From assembly GCA_037179515.1 (NCBI GenBank), contig JAXCGZ010009909.1:1-64000 (forward strand): a stretch of DNA of 64,000 nucleotides. The letters are read 5' to 3'. This document shows, in pieces, positions 49,405 through 63,105 of this stretch; position 1 is the stretch's first letter; each line of letters begins with the position of its first letter. The stretch comes from Halocaridina rubra. Lineage: Eukaryota; Arthropoda; Malacostraca; Decapoda; Atyidae. The translations under genes and the position numbers were made by a program. The notes beneath the pieces were generated by a model that did no database searches, had not been told where the DNA came from, and was given only the letters and a program-made list of their open reading frames with translations.

Positions 49405-52227
49405 TTAGTGATACTTATCATACCTGTATTTAAAACTATGGATTGAGAGAGCATTAACTACCTCCTCGCTTAGCAAATTCCAATTATCAACTACTCTTAC
49501 ACTGAAAAAGTATTTCCTTACATCCTGCAAAGAAGTTTTCTTACGAAGCTTCAAACTATGACCTCTAGTTCTAGAGCCAGCCATATCAAAATATCGATCC
49601 CTATCCACTCTGTCATAACCATGAAGGAATTTAAAGACTCTCACCATATCCCCCCTCAATCTTATAGCTTCGAGTGATGGTAAGTCTAATTCCCTCAGCC
49701 TCTCATCATAACTGAGATTGCGTATTTCTGGCACCAGTTTTGTGGTATGTCTTTGAACTTTTTCAAGCTTAGCTATGTGCTTTTTCAAGTGCGGATTCCA
49801 AAAGGGGGCTGCATATTCGAGTTTTGGCCTCACATAGGTTACATAAATATTTCTGAACATTTCCTTATCCATGTGCCTGAAGGCTACCCTTACATTTGAT
49901 AAGAATGCATATGCTGCCCTTACTATGCCATTTATATGTATTTCTGGAGACAAATCTGCCAGTATGTTTACTCCTAGATCTCTCTCATTTTCTGTCTCTT
50001 GAAGTTGTACTCCAGCCACCGAGTAGTCAAGCTTGGGCCTTCTTGCACTTGTACCCATTCTCATTACCTTACATTTTGAAGTATTGCATTTCATTAGCCA
50101 CTTTTCTGACCACTCATGCAGATTATTTAGATCCTCCTGAAGTTCTCTACCGTTGTTCTCGTGTTTTACTTTCTTCACAATCTTTGCATCATCTGCAAAC
50201 ATATTCATGAATGAATTTACAGACTCTGGTAGGTCATTTACATATACAAGGAACAAAAGTGGCCCTAAAACTGAACCCTTTGGAACTCCACTACTAACTC
50301 TTCTCCATTCAGACACTGAGTGTCTTACTCTAACCCTCTGTTCCGTTCCTTCTAAGTAAGTTTTTATCCATTCCAAAACATTTCCACCTATTCTAGCCAT
50401 TGATTGCAGCTTCCTAATAAGTCTCCCATGTGGAACAGTGTCAAACGCTTTCTGGAAGTCTAGGAATATGCAATCTGCCCAGCCCTCTCTTTCCTGTAAG
50501 ATTTGGCTTACCTCATCATAAAATTCTAATAAGTTTGTTACTGTTGATCTACCTTCTCTGAAGCCATGTTGCCTCACTGACAAAAAGTTGAAGGATTCCA
50601 AGTGAAGAGAGATATGTTTCCTTAGTAGTTTCTCCATAACTTTGCAAACTATGCTGGTCAAGGAAACTGGTCTATAGTTCAGAGCCGTATCCCTCCTTCC
50701 CTTTTTGAAGATAGGTATCACATTTGCTTGTTTCCAGCATCTTGGAATCTCCCCTGACTCCAGTGACTCCTTAAATATGATACTTAGTGCCACTGATATT
50801 GAGTTTGTGCATTTTTTAAGTACATGAGGGGATATGTCATCAGGACCTGTAGTTTTATGAACATCTAAATCCATCAGCGCTTTGCATACCTCTGTGGCTG
50901 TAAGGTTGATGTTCTCTAATACCGGCCCTTGAGCTTCTATCACTGCAATCTGAGGGGGTGGGGTATTTTCTACTGTAAATACTGACTGAAACTCCTTGTT
51001 CAATTTTTTGCAGATCTCTTCATCCGTCTCAGTGATGCGTCCATCTGCTCTCTTTAGCCTTAAAACCTGTTCTTTTACCTTCAGTTTTCCTCTGATAAAG
51101 CTGTGGAAAAGCTTGGGATTTTCTTTAGCCTTCCTGATGATGTCCCTCTCATAGTCTCTCTCTGCCTCTCTCCTTTTACTTAGGTAGTCATTTCTTGCTC
51201 TTTTGTAGGTTTGCCAGGCATTTATGTTTTTTCTCCTCCTATACCTTTTCCAGCATTTGTCTCTCCACTCCTTAGCTCTTTTACACCCATTATCGAACCA
51301 TTTCTCTTTGGCATGAATTACACCTGCTTTGGTGACAGGTATGCAGCAATCTACTATCTTCCCATATTTCTCACAAAAGATGTTATACATTTCTTGTACA
51401 GATTTGTTGTAAAATAAGGTTCTTCAGTCAATAACTGCAAAAAGCTCATTCATTTTTATGTAATCTCCTTTCGGATAGTTCCTCCCCATGTCCTCAGTGC
51501 CTCTACTCTCAGGAAGAATATCTTCAGTGATATACTCCATCAACAACACACAGTGGTCACTCTTTCCAATTGGTGGTTCATACTCAATTTTTTCAATATC
51601 CAACACATTATCTGTGAACACTAGATCAAGTAGTGATGGCTCATCCCCACCCCTGGCCCTTGTTGGTTCCATTACATGTTGGTGTAGGAAATTCCCTTGT
51701 ACGCAATCTAGGAATCTTGCCCCGAATGAGTCCTCACCACTGTGTGGGTCAAGATTTATCCAATCTATCTCTTTATGATTAAAGTCTCCCATAATCAAAA
51801 TCCTACATTCTTTTTCCCGTGCCATGTTAACAACTGAGTTTATGACTTCAATAGTACCTATATGACTTTCCTCATAAACTTCAATCCTATTTTGGTTCCT
51901 TGGTGGGTTGTATACAACAGTTATTATAATGCTCTCTGACCCAGTATTTATGCGAGCAACAAGAAATTCCTTGAACTCACTTTCTATAGCCAAGTTTATT
52001 TCTTCGACTTGAATCCTTTCACTTATGAGCAGTGCTATCCCTCCACCAGTCCTCTCAGATCTTTCAACCCTTAGTATTCTGAAGCCCTTAGGAAAAACTG
52101 TGACACTGTTTATGTCCTCACTCAACTTAGTCTCTGTAATTGCTACTATATATGCCTTACTGTTGTGAATCCTATCTTTTAATTCTACTGCCTTACCAGC
52201 TAATCCATCAGCATTTGTGTATAACAA
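49405..52227 (-). pseudogene. LINE F ORF2 endonuclease-RT with one internal stop
   Basis: 52227-51424 is the EN with LYTNADGL, AITETKL, MGDFNHKEIDW and SDHCVLL intact, reaching NELFAVID. TGG to TGA at 51421-51423 stops it. After the stop the RT frame is open to 49405 (about 670 codons), with motif A FLDFQKAFD, motif B SSGVPKGS and motif C FADDAK. Apart from the one nonsense codon, this is the least damaged ORF2 in the window. Upstream it overlaps ORF1 in the same way as copy B. Confidence 0.9.
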
Positions 52228-52229
52228 TC

Positions 52230-53310
52230 TTAATGAGGCCCCATCCCCTGATCTTCTGTCATTATCTTCTTTATCTCCCCTTTGTCTGGAAGAACTCTGT
52301 AATGAAAATTTTTCTTCTCTTCTTCATTTCTTTCATCATTTAACCTTCTTGCCTCTTGCAACAAGTTTTTGATCTTTCCCATCTCTTCCTGTGTTCTGTA
52401 TTGTCTAATGAACACTTCTTTGAATTCTTGAAGGTCTTTTAGACTTTTTTTTCTCAACAATATTTCCCTACATGTTTCCCCTGTCTCAAAGGTTACTTTT
52501 GTTGGTTTCGGCTTTCCTTCCCTCGAATATTTACCTAGTTGGTGTATGTTTACAATATCCTCAGGACCACATACTACTCCAAGCTTTCTTATCAGGTCTA
52601 CAACCCTAGCTTTATTTTCTTCAAGTCTCCCCTGCCATGTTGGCTCCTGGGATTCGCTTATGCCTGAGATTATCACGGTCTTCTCCTTATCAAGTGCCTG
52701 TCTGATGAGTGGGTTTGCCCTTTCCATCACAACGTCTTTCATTTTTTCGATTACTGTCTCTTTATAGTCAACTGTTGGTATGTTTTCCAGTGCCACCACC
52801 TTTACAGCCTCTTTTTCTGCCACATTCCCCTTTAGTGCATCAGCAAAGGAAGTTTTCATGGCATCATTTTCCATATTCAGCTCCTGGAACTCTTTTCTGA
52901 ACTGTTCAATGTTTTCCTTAATCTGGACATTCCAAGCAGCAATCTCGTCTCTCTCAGAAGAGAGCAGTGAACTAACATCTAATTCCTTTAGGTTGTCATT
53001 CAGCTGTTTGTTTTTATCTTCTTGATTAGAAATTCTAGATTCTAGTTGACTCTTTTCCTCTTCCAGCTTCTTTATTCTTTTTTTCTAGTTCCTTTCTCTC
53101 CTGCCTTTGTGCTTTATTTGCTTCCCCCAAAGTTCTTATTTGCTCTCTGAGTGTTTCATTCTCTTTCATTTCTCCATCCATTTTCCAAATTTTATCATCA
53201 AGGCTTATAACCATTGCCTCTAAATTCTTGATTTTCTGTTTAAGTCTCCTAATGGCTACGCCTCCTACCGACCCATGGATGGGAGAGGTTTGGGACAGAG
53301 ATGGCCTCAT
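52230..53310 (-). pseudogene. LINE F ORF1, frameshifted in the coiled coil
   Basis: Starts MRPSLSQTSPIHGS at 53310. An extra A in the A-run near 53083-53090 shifts the frame after ELEKK. The correct frame resumes and is open from about 53060 to the stop at 52230, with VIISGISE and KPTKVTFETGE. The slippery heptamer and its phase relative to the resumed frame are kept. Confidence 0.88.
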
Positions 53311-53639
53311 TTTTATGTTCTCCCTCTCACAGAATATAGAAAGAAGACGAGAAAGAGGAAAAAAAAAAGAGAAAAACTTTTAATTTAGCTTCACACAGAA
53401 TCTTTATATCTCCATATAAGTGCTATTTAGTGACTCAGTTTATCTCTTTTCTGGTAACACACATCTTAACTTAAAAACTTGACCATGGTAATTTAAGGAT
53501 AAAAAGAAAAAGAAAAAAAAATGCAACAAAACAAAAGTCAAACCTGAAGGAAAAATTCGAATTTGTGTCTGAGGTGGCACCCACCTGTTTCTGCTATATA
53601 TTCTTCCTAACTAATAAACTCACTTGCTAACCAAGATAT

Positions 53640-53830
53640 GTTATCACAGGATTAGACTTTACATTTAACTCAATATATATACAAAATAAAAAAAAATAGT
53701 AAAAGAGAAAGCTAAAAGAAAAACAAAAAAATGAAGAAAATAAGACAGCTGTACTACTTGGCAACTTAACTCAGTACTGTTGACAGGTGGATATATATAT
53801 ATTTTTTTTAATTATTCAATTATTTCGTGT
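53640..53830 (-). other. LINE F 5' UTR end
   Basis: Inverse of 22253-22445 of LINE C: CACGAAATAATTG, an A-run, ATATCCACCTGTCAACAG, and AGTTGCCAAGTAGTACAG. Similarity between the two copies ends at the same base, which marks the element's 5' end. Confidence 0.8.
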
Positions 53831-56050
53831 GTTGTTGATGGAGTATATCATTGAAGATATTTTTCCTGAGAGTAGAGGCACTGAGGACATGAGGAGGAAC
53901 TATCCGAAAGGAGATTACATCAAAATGAATGAGCTTTTTGCAGTTATTGACTGGAGGACCTTATTTTACAACAAATCTGTACAAGAAATATATGATATCT
54001 TTTGTGAGAAATATGGGAAGATAGTAGATTGCTGCATACCTGTCACCAAAGTAGGTGTAATTCATGCCAGAGAGAAATGGTTCGATAATGAGTGTAAGAG
54101 AGCTAAGGAGTGGAGAGACAAATGCTGGAAAAGGTATAGGAGGAGAAAAAACATATATGCCTGGCAAACCTTCAAAAGAGCAAGAAATGACTACCTAAGT
54201 AAAAGAAGAGAGGTAGAGAGAGACTATGAGAGGGACATCACCAGGAAGGCTAAAGAAAATCCCAAGCTTTTCCACAGCTTTATCAGAGGAAAACTGAAGG
54301 TAAAAGAACAGGTTTTAAGGCTAAAGAGAGCGGATGGAAGCATCACTGAGACGGATGAAGAGATCTGCAAAGAATTGAACAAGGAGTTTCAGTCAGTATT
54401 TACAGTAGAAAATACCCCACCCCCTCAAATTGCAGAGATAGAAGCTCAAGGGCCAGTATTAGAGAACATCAACCTTACAGCCACAGAGGTACGCAAAGCG
54501 CTGATGGATTTAGATGTTCATAAAGCTACAGGTCCTGATGATATATCCCCTCATGTACTTAAAAAATGCGCAAACTCAATATCAGTGGCACTGGGTATCA
54601 TATTTAAAAAGTCACTGGAGTCAGGGGAGATTCCAAGATGCTGGAAACAAGCAAATGTGATACCTATCTTCAAAAAGGGAAGGAGGGATACGGCTCTGAA
54701 CTATAGACCAGTTTCCTTGACCAGCATAGTTTGCAAAGTTATGGAGAAACTACTAAGGATACATATCTCTCTTCACTTGGAATCTTTCAACTTTATGTCA
54801 GTGAGGCAACATGGCTTCAGAGAAGGTAGATCAACAGTAACAAACTTATTAGAATTTTATGATGAGTTAAGCCGAATCTTACAGGAAAGAGAGGGCTGGG
54901 CAGATTGCATATTGCTAGACTTCCAGAAAGCGTTTGACACTGTTCCTCATGGGAGACTTATTAGGAAGCTGCAATCAATGGCTAGAATAGGTGGAAATGT
55001 TTTGGAATGGATAAAAACTTACTTAGAAGGAAGGGAACAGAGGGTTAGAGTAAGACACTCAGTGTCTGAATGGAGAAGACTTAGTAGTGGAGTTCCACAG
55101 GGTTCAGTTTTAGGGCCACTTTTGTTCATTGTATAGGTAAATGACCTACCAGAGTCTGTAAATTCATTCATGAATATGTTTGCAGATGATGCAAAGATTG
55201 TGAAGAAAGTAGGAAACGAGAACAATGGTAGAGAACTTCAGGAAGATCTAAATAGTCTGCATGAGTGGTCAGAAAAGTGGCTAATGAAATTCAATACTTT
55301 AAACTGTAAGGTAATGAAAATGGGTGTAAGTGCAAGAAGGCCCAAGCTTGACTACTCGGTGGCTGGAGTACAACTTCAAGAGACAGAAAATGAGAGAGAT
55401 GTAGGAGTAAACATACTGGCAGATTTGTCTCCAGAAATACATATAAATGGCATAGTAAGGGCAGCATATGCATTCTAATCAAATGTAAGGGTACCCTTCA
55501 GGCACATGAATAAGGAAATGTTCAGAAATAATTTTGTAACCTATGTGAGGACAAAACTCGAATATGCAGCCCCCTTTTGGAATCAGCACTTGAAAAAGCA
55601 CATAGCTAAGCTTGAAAAAGTTCAAAGGCATGCCACGAAACTGGTGCCAGAAATACACAATCTCAGTTATGATGAGAGGCTGAGGGAATTAGACTTACCA
55701 TCACTCGAAGCTAGAAGATTGAGGGGGGGATATGGTGACAGTCTTTAAATTCCTTCATGGTTATGATAGAGTGGATAGGGATCGATATTTTGATATGGCT
55801 GGCTCTAGAACTAGAGGTCATAGTTTGAAGCTTTGTAAGAAAACTTCTTTGCAGGATGAAAGGAAATACTTTTTCAGTGTAAGAGTAGTTGATAATTGGA
55901 ATTGGCTAAGCGAGGGGGTAGTTAATGCTATCTCAATCCATAGTTTTAGGACAAGTATGATAAGTACCACTAAGTACAAAATGGAACCGATCAGGAGACG
56001 GGAAGATACGAGCTTTGGGCTCTTTCCCGTAAACACAATTAGGTAATCAC
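53828..56050 (+). pseudogene. LINE H: RT-half copy beginning at the same point as the array units
   Basis: Starts at GTGTGTTGTTG, the same first bases as the macrosatellite units, directly after the inverted 5' end of LINE F. The RT is open from the ATG at 53838 to a TAG at 55134-55136 (LLFIV stop), with motif A LLDFQKAFD and motif B SSGVPQGS. Motif C FADDAK follows in the same protein after the stop. Further breaks are near 55478 and in the G-run near 55730. It ends at the 14-bp terminal repeat at 56050. Confidence 0.88.
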
Positions 56051-56063
56051 ACAAATGCTGATG

Positions 56064-57310
<1,247 letters not shown>

Positions 57311-57540
57311 AAAACTGCTCTATAAAACACAAATAATCCATATATTTGGTGACATATAAATAAGACCAATATACAACTCAAAAATTGGAGATAAACAATT
57401 GGCAACAGTTTAGCGTAAGATTCAATTACAGGTTAAAGGTAATACAGTATTAGGAGTTTTGAAAGGTCTTGACAATCTTAAAATAATGAGGAGCATTAAT
57501 AAAAATGGATATTGTATTAGCTAAGTGTATTTACTTAATA
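57311..57540. other. AT-rich spacer, nothing recognised
   Basis: About 230 bp between two old LINE remnants. No open frame, repeat or motif that I can support. Confidence 0.6.
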
Positions 57541-58960
57541 GAAGGTATGCTCCAAGTTCCCCTTCTTTATTTTTCATTTTATACTCACTGACATTTATCA
57601 TATGTTCCTAAAACTAGAATGCATTAAACATTTACAGTTTCCTTACTTAGCATATTCCAAATAACTACTCTTACAAGTACTTTCTTACGTCCTGTAAAAC
57701 TTTGGATCAAGTAATGATAATAATCCCAAGCATCCAGTACCTTAAATAACTCTGGATCAGAAACCACCCATATCAAAATATCTCACCCACTCCACATGTT
57801 AAAGCCATGAAGGACTTTAAAAACTCTCTCCATATCCCCCCGTTTTCATTTAGCTTCAAGTGATATTAAGTCCAGCTCCCTCAGCCTTTCCTCATAACTA
57901 TAATTAATCGTTTGTTTCCAGATTCATATCATGTCCTTCAACATTCTCCGATTTTTTAATATCCTTATTCAAGTGCAAATTTCAAAAAAGCACTGCACAA
58001 TCACGGTTTGACCTCATTAAGTCATACAAGTGTTTCTGAAGCTTTCTTGTCCATGTGACTAAAGGCCACCCTTCTGTTTGCTAATAAAGCTTATGTAGCC
58101 TTTACTATACAATTTATATGAATTTATGGAGACAAATATGCCAATACGCTTACCCTTAAATCTCATTCATTTTCAACCATTGAATATCCAAACTTGTGGC
58201 TTTGTTTAATTTTTGCCCATTCAATATTACCTCTTGTGATATTGTGTCGCATTAGCCAACTGTCTGACTACTCATCCAGAGTATTTAGTACTTCCCAGAG
58301 TTCTCTACCATTATTTTCGTTCTTTACTCTCTTCACAATATTTGCGATCATATTTGAATAAGCATTTACAGATTTCAGCAGGTCAATTACATATATGAGG
58401 AACAGAAGAGGCCCTAAAACTGATTCCTGTACAGCCCACTGCTAATATTTTTCCCTCAATCACTGCATTTCTTACTCTGATCCTTTGTTCCTTCCATCTA
58501 AATATGTTTCTATCCTCTATAGGTTATTTCCACCTATACTTACAGCTTCTTAAAGTTTCCCATGTATGAATGTGACAAATGCCTTCTGAAAATCTAAGAA
58601 TATGCAGTTTGTCCAGCCCTCTCTTTCTTGTAGGTTTAAGTTTACCTCATTATAAAATTCTTGTAAGTTTGTTAGTATAGGCCTGCCTTTTCTGAAGCCA
58701 TGTATTTTCACTGACAAATAGCTGAGGGACTAAGTGAAAAGCAATGTGCTTTATTAGGAGTTTCTCCAAAACAATGCAAACTATGCTAGTCAGTGATGCA
58801 AGCATATAACTTAGAGCAGTGTCTCTCCTCCCTTTCATGAAGATCGGTACATTTGCTTAGCTCCAGCATCTTGGAATCTCCCCAGATTCCAGCATCTTCC
58901 AAATATGATGCATAGCGCTACTAGTAATGGTTCAAACAGTTTTTACATTTCTTTATCTTT
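57541..58960 (-). pseudogene. Old LINE remnant K: most of RT, heavily decayed
   Basis: Minus-strand sequence follows the RT order (3' end near 57541, CCTCATTAAG region near 58010, FADD region near 58340-58360 now degraded, QHGF-like and VIPIFKKG-like regions near 58690-58840) but with many indels. The piece 58838-58650 still reads RRDTALSY, LTSIVCIVLEKLL. It represents an older layer of the same LINE group. Confidence 0.75.
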
Positions 58961-59155
<195 letters not shown>

Positions 59156-60085
59156 GGTCTTGAATATATTTCAAGACAGTTTATTTCTACGTACATTATG
59201 TAAGTGTTGTTTTGCATATAGTTTTCTTTATTGTAATGTAAGTGCATGAATGTATACTTTTAGACTTAGTATGTGTACTTATTAATTTCTATCATGTATG
59301 CACGTATAGTCGTATGTATAATGTGTAGTTTATTATGAAGGCTGGCTGTAGAAGACTTGGAGAGAGGAATGTAGGTCACGAATGGATTTTAGCCATTAAC
59401 CCTTCACCTCCTTGATAACGCTTATTGCATCGCCTCTTTGAACAAAGAACTGTTGTAAGCAAGTCATAACTCAACTTAGTCCTAGTATCAAGGACCCCGA
59501 CAAACTAGAGGGGAGTTTTGTAAGACTTTCTTGCAAAAGCTTAGTTGCTGTCGTGAGATGCTACGAGGCACTCATTTTTACTGTGTTTATTGACAGTACT
59601 TATAAGTTTATAATTAGTTGCTCTCGTTAGACGTTACGAGACACTCAAGTAGAAAACGTAATAGAGATACGTGGATGAAGAAGATTCGGAGTCCCGTGAT
59701 TGCTGATGACATCAGGGTTATCCGGATAGATGAGTACAGATGTATTGTATTTCTAACGATATTTATAACTACGTGTGAGGGACAGAATGAGCTCATTTAA
59801 TTGAACACTCGTAGGTACAATGTATGTTAGAAAATGTATTATTCTGGATTGGAAGTTTTAATTTAAGGTGAGGAGAGTTTATTTAAATATTCACATATCA
59901 GCAGTTCATAAACCCCCTTACAAAATATTTGCATGTATGTCTATGCATGTAATATTAATTATATTTTATTGGTAGAGGATTTAAATTTGAGATCGTGGTA
60001 GGCCTCTACTGAAGCCGTGTCAGGATTTCTGAATTTAGGGGGTTATAAGATAGAAGGGTAAATAACACACAGGAAATCCTCCACA
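59156..60085 (+). repeat. BEL 5' LTR (copy 2), about 930 bp
   Basis: Matches the 3' LTR of copy 1 and the partial 3' LTR from 63829. The first two bases are GG instead of TG. The opening palindrome TCTTGAA/TTCAAGA is kept. It has two of the CTCGT-type internal repeats. Confidence 0.85.
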
Positions 60086-60090
60086 GCCTT

Positions 60091-60106
60091 TGGGCCTTCG
60101 AACCGG
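60091..60106 (+). promoter_or_regulatory. Putative BEL primer binding site
   Basis: TGGGCCTTCGAACCGG starts five bases after the LTR. Its complement ends in CCCA and contains the tRNA T-loop GGTTCGA, as in the post-LTR sequence of other BEL elements. The tRNA is not identified. Confidence 0.5.
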
Positions 60107-60595
60107 ATGAGAATTGGTGTGGTAATGGTGAAAATAGTGTACATTTTAGATAAGCTCCCACCTTGCAAGAAGTTAGTGTAAAACTCTACGGTTAAAATCG
60201 TTCACATTTCAACGAAAAAAGGGAGGAGCATTGCATGTATTTGCATGAATATTGCGAATATAACTTAGAAATTTAAGTGGTTGTTGAAATAAATGAGAGA
60301 ATCTTTTTCCCGCGTGGATAGAGCATTTCTCTACCTGTGGGAACGAAATATACTTTCGTAGTTGAGCGTCCATTAAGTAATTTGGATATTAGTACCCAAT
60401 TTTGGCTGGGTGAACAGTGGTTTTTAGGGATTTGTGTGCTTACATATTTCCCATTTAACAATGTTTAGAATGTCGTATTGATTCCTTTGTTTACGTAAAT
60501 ACACAGAAGGCAGTGACCCACCTACTGCTAGGTGCACAGTGTCGTTTATTTGAGGAACAGTGTGGTTTGCATTACACTTTCCATTTACTGTTGCT
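60107..60595 (+). other. BEL leader (copy 2), first part
   Basis: Non-coding. From about 60342 it matches the leader of copy 1 (13113 onwards). The first part is absent from copy 1. Confidence 0.65.
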
Positions 60596-60613
60596 GACTT
60601 AACAGTGTCGTTT

Positions 60614-60808
60614 GTAGTCGCCGTGGCTCAGTCGGTAGCGTCTCCGACTCTGAGGCGTCAGGTCGAGAGTTCGCGCCCCGTCACGGTCTGAGGATAGCAA
60701 AGGCATGCACTCAGCGTAAGGATTACATCTGCCAAAACAAGTCCTTCGCAAGAAGGCAACCGTCCTAGCCCTTGGTTGATAAGGGAGTCCATGACGTAAA
60801 ACCGGAAC
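60614..60808 (+). mobile_element. tRNA-derived SINE inserted in the BEL leader
   Basis: 195 bp between two perfect 18-bp copies of GACTTAACAGTGTCGTTT (60596-60613 and 60809-60826). The BEL copy at 13371 has a single such sequence and no insert. The 5' part has a tRNA layout: acceptor-like CCGTG ... CACGG, an A-box-like TGGCTCAGTCGG and a B-box-like GAGTTCGCGCC. The 3' part (about 60700-60808) is unrelated to tRNA and ends ACCGGAAC without a poly(A) tail. It is probably transcribed by RNA polymerase III and moved by a LINE; which LINE is unknown, as its 3' end does not resemble the CR1-like LINE here. Confidence 0.85.
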
Positions 60809-60992
60809 GACTTAACAGTGTCGTTTAATTGATGAAAAGTGTGTTTTACACTTTGAGGATTGGCGTCATAATTGACGCAATTAAATAACTGTATGTTATT
60901 ATCTTGAAATTTTGGAAGATTGTCCTTTGATACTCTTTACAGAGTGATTGTTCGTTGCATTGTGGATGCATAAAGAAGATCGTGGATTCAAT

Positions 60993-62240
60993 ATGTCGGT
61001 TAAACCTGAGGCATTAAAACGCCTTCGGGAATTGGTTCATCGTGATTGTGTTCAGTGTCAAACAGAACTTGCCAAAGATGATGAGACACTTGTTGTTAAT
61101 TATTTAGAAATATGTCATCATACGCTAACAGAAAGATTTGGAAGATATGATAGGAAATATGAAGAATATATCGAGTATAAGCCCCGTAAAAGGGATTCTG
61201 AAGAGGAGGATACAGAACATGACAATCTAGCTGAAACAGTAAATAATATTAGCTTAGCTGTCCTAGAACGGATTCATAAGTTAGGAACTATGAAGAGTAC
61301 TAGAGCTCCTAGTTCCGAGAGTTCAAGCCTCCCCAGTGGGCCACCCACACCTAAATTTCCTGAAGTAAAAATACCACAGTTCTCTGGAAACTATGATGAA
61401 TGGAACGAGTTTTGGGATACGTTTGATAGTTTAGTACATAGTACTTCTATGGCAACTATGACAAAGTTTACCATCTTGAGAAATGCCCTTAAAGGAGATG
61501 CAAAAGACACCATAAAGGGATATCCTGTTGCTAGTGAGATTTATGATGAGTGCATTCAACAGCTACAAGCTGTATATGCCAGCAAGGACAGGATTGTACG
61601 AAATTTAATGAGTTAATTGGTAAAAATACCAACTGCCTCTTCTAATTATGCATCACATTTTAAGTTCAAGCAGGAAGTAGAAGCCATTACTCGAAGTCTG
61701 AAAAATTATAAAGACATGGAGAACACGGATTGGGTGTGTTCAGAACTCGTGATGATGAAATTGCCAGAAGATGTTGAGAACTGGATTATCATGAAAATAG
61801 ACACAAAATATCCTACATATGAAACCCTCTTGAAGGAACTGGGAAAATATGTATATTATATAGAAGGCAACTTCACTAAAGATAACACAAAGGGAGAGAC
61901 CCAAACCTCCCAGAGAGATGAGACCCAGTCCTATAAAAAGAATGTGGGTAGTTATGGTGCTACTGCAAAGGTAGTAAATAGTAAAACAGAATGTGTATTC
62001 TGTGGTTGGCAAGGTCATAAGTCTGAACAGTGTAATAAAGTAGTTAGTATAAATGAACACAGAGACAAATTGAGAAACAATAACAAATGTCTGAGATGTA
62101 CTCAGTCAGGGCATTATGCAAATGAATGTTACACTCAGTTAAACTGTAAGAAGTGTAAGAAAAATGGTCATCATGCAGCCTTGTGTTATGAACAAGATTC
62201 AAAATTTCGTAGAAAGTTTGAAGAACCTACATTTCTGAAT
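60993..62240 (+). pseudogene. BEL gag (copy 2)
   Basis: Starts MSVKPEALKRLREL at 60993 (an earlier in-frame start exists, but the two copies share only this one). It follows the gag of copy 1 closely. TAA at 61614-61616 interrupts MRKLVKIP (here MS-stop-LVKIP); the frame then runs on through the three CCHC knuckles CVFCGWQGHKSEQC, CLRCTQSGHYANEC and CKKCKKNGHHAALC. The stop that kills copy 1 at codon 50 is absent here, so the two copies decayed independently. Confidence 0.85.
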
Positions 62241-62399
62241 GAACAGTCAGAAAATGGTTCAAATTTAGATGAGTCAAGCAATGAGCAAGAACATTCTGAC
62301 TCAGAAAAGGACAAGAAACATGTTGGTGTGATGACTATGAAGGCAGTACAAAGGCAAATGGTGAAGCCGAGTTTACCTTCATGTGCTCTGCCTACTGCA

Positions 62400-62964
62400 A
62401 GTGAAAAAATAAGCAGCTCAGAGGGAAATCTTTTGGTAAATACTAGGTTATTCTTTGATACAGATTCCCAGTGTTCCTTTATAACTAGGGAATTAGCTGA
62501 AAGGCTTAAATTAAGCCCAATAGATGAAATGTCTCTTGGTATTGATGCATTTCGATCTGAGACGAAGAAAGGAAGTTTTTCTGTCGTAAATGTAGTTATC
62601 AAAGTGGGGAAAAGAAGAGCCAGAGTTAAATTACTAGTAGTTGATGACATGGTAATTAGCATCCACACTCCAGGACTAGCAAAGGCTGCAAATGTGTTAA
62701 AGTCTAATGGTCACAAGTTGGCTGATGAAGATATTTATAGTGATGTACTGGAGAACATTGGCATTGTTATTGGTGCATTACATTTTAGTCAGTTTGTTAG
62801 TGGTATTAACAAGTGGGATGTCTATACTTTGATGAAAACACCAGGTGGTGTCATGTTGTATGGCCATATTCCTCGTGATACTCAACATGGATCCAGTAGT
62901 GTAAAAAAAACTTGTTATGCGAGTAGGAACACAGTTATTGCATACTACAACACAAGAGTTGATT
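62400..62964 (+). pseudogene. BEL aspartic protease region (copy 2), active site changed
   Basis: Reads LFFDTDSQCSFITRELAERL, with DTD instead of DTG. Continues through GHKLADEDIYSDVLENIG to HIPRDTQHG, then a frameshift in the A-run near 62905 moves the frame used for the following repeats. Where copy 1 has a stop at 15317, this copy reads through. Confidence 0.8.
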
Positions 62965-63105
62965 GATGAGGCCAAAAAGCCAGTTAATAAGTTGTTGAGT
63001 AAAGAGGCCACAGAGCCTGTTAAGAAGCTGTTGAGTGAAGAGGCCATAGAGCCTGTTAATAAGGTGTTGATTGAGGCCATAGAGCCTCTTAATAAGTTGT
63101 GGGAG
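62965..63105 (+). repeat. 36-bp in-frame tandem repeat, four units (copy 2)
   Basis: Units start at 62965, 63001, 63037 and 63073 (the last is 33 bp). Encoded blocks include KPVNKLLS, EPVKKLLS, EPVNKVLI and EPLNKLWE. They are more diverged from each other than the six units in copy 1. Confidence 0.9.

Larger units (their letters stand above)
49314..53830 (-). mobile_element. LINE F: full-length CR1/Jockey-like element, minus strand
   Basis: From the terminal repeats at 49314 to the 5' end near 53830, about 4.5 kb, the same extent as LINE C. Order 5' UTR, ORF1, overlap, EN, RT, 3' UTR. ORF1 has a frameshift and ORF2 one in-frame stop. Its 5' end meets the truncated plus-strand LINE H head-to-head. 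Confidence 0.9.

Noticed and set aside
60614..60690. A functional tRNA gene at the SINE 5' end
   Set aside because: The acceptor-like ends pair and the A and B boxes are present, but the anticodon loop lacks the usual form and the unit is flanked by target duplications around a longer body, so it is a SINE.
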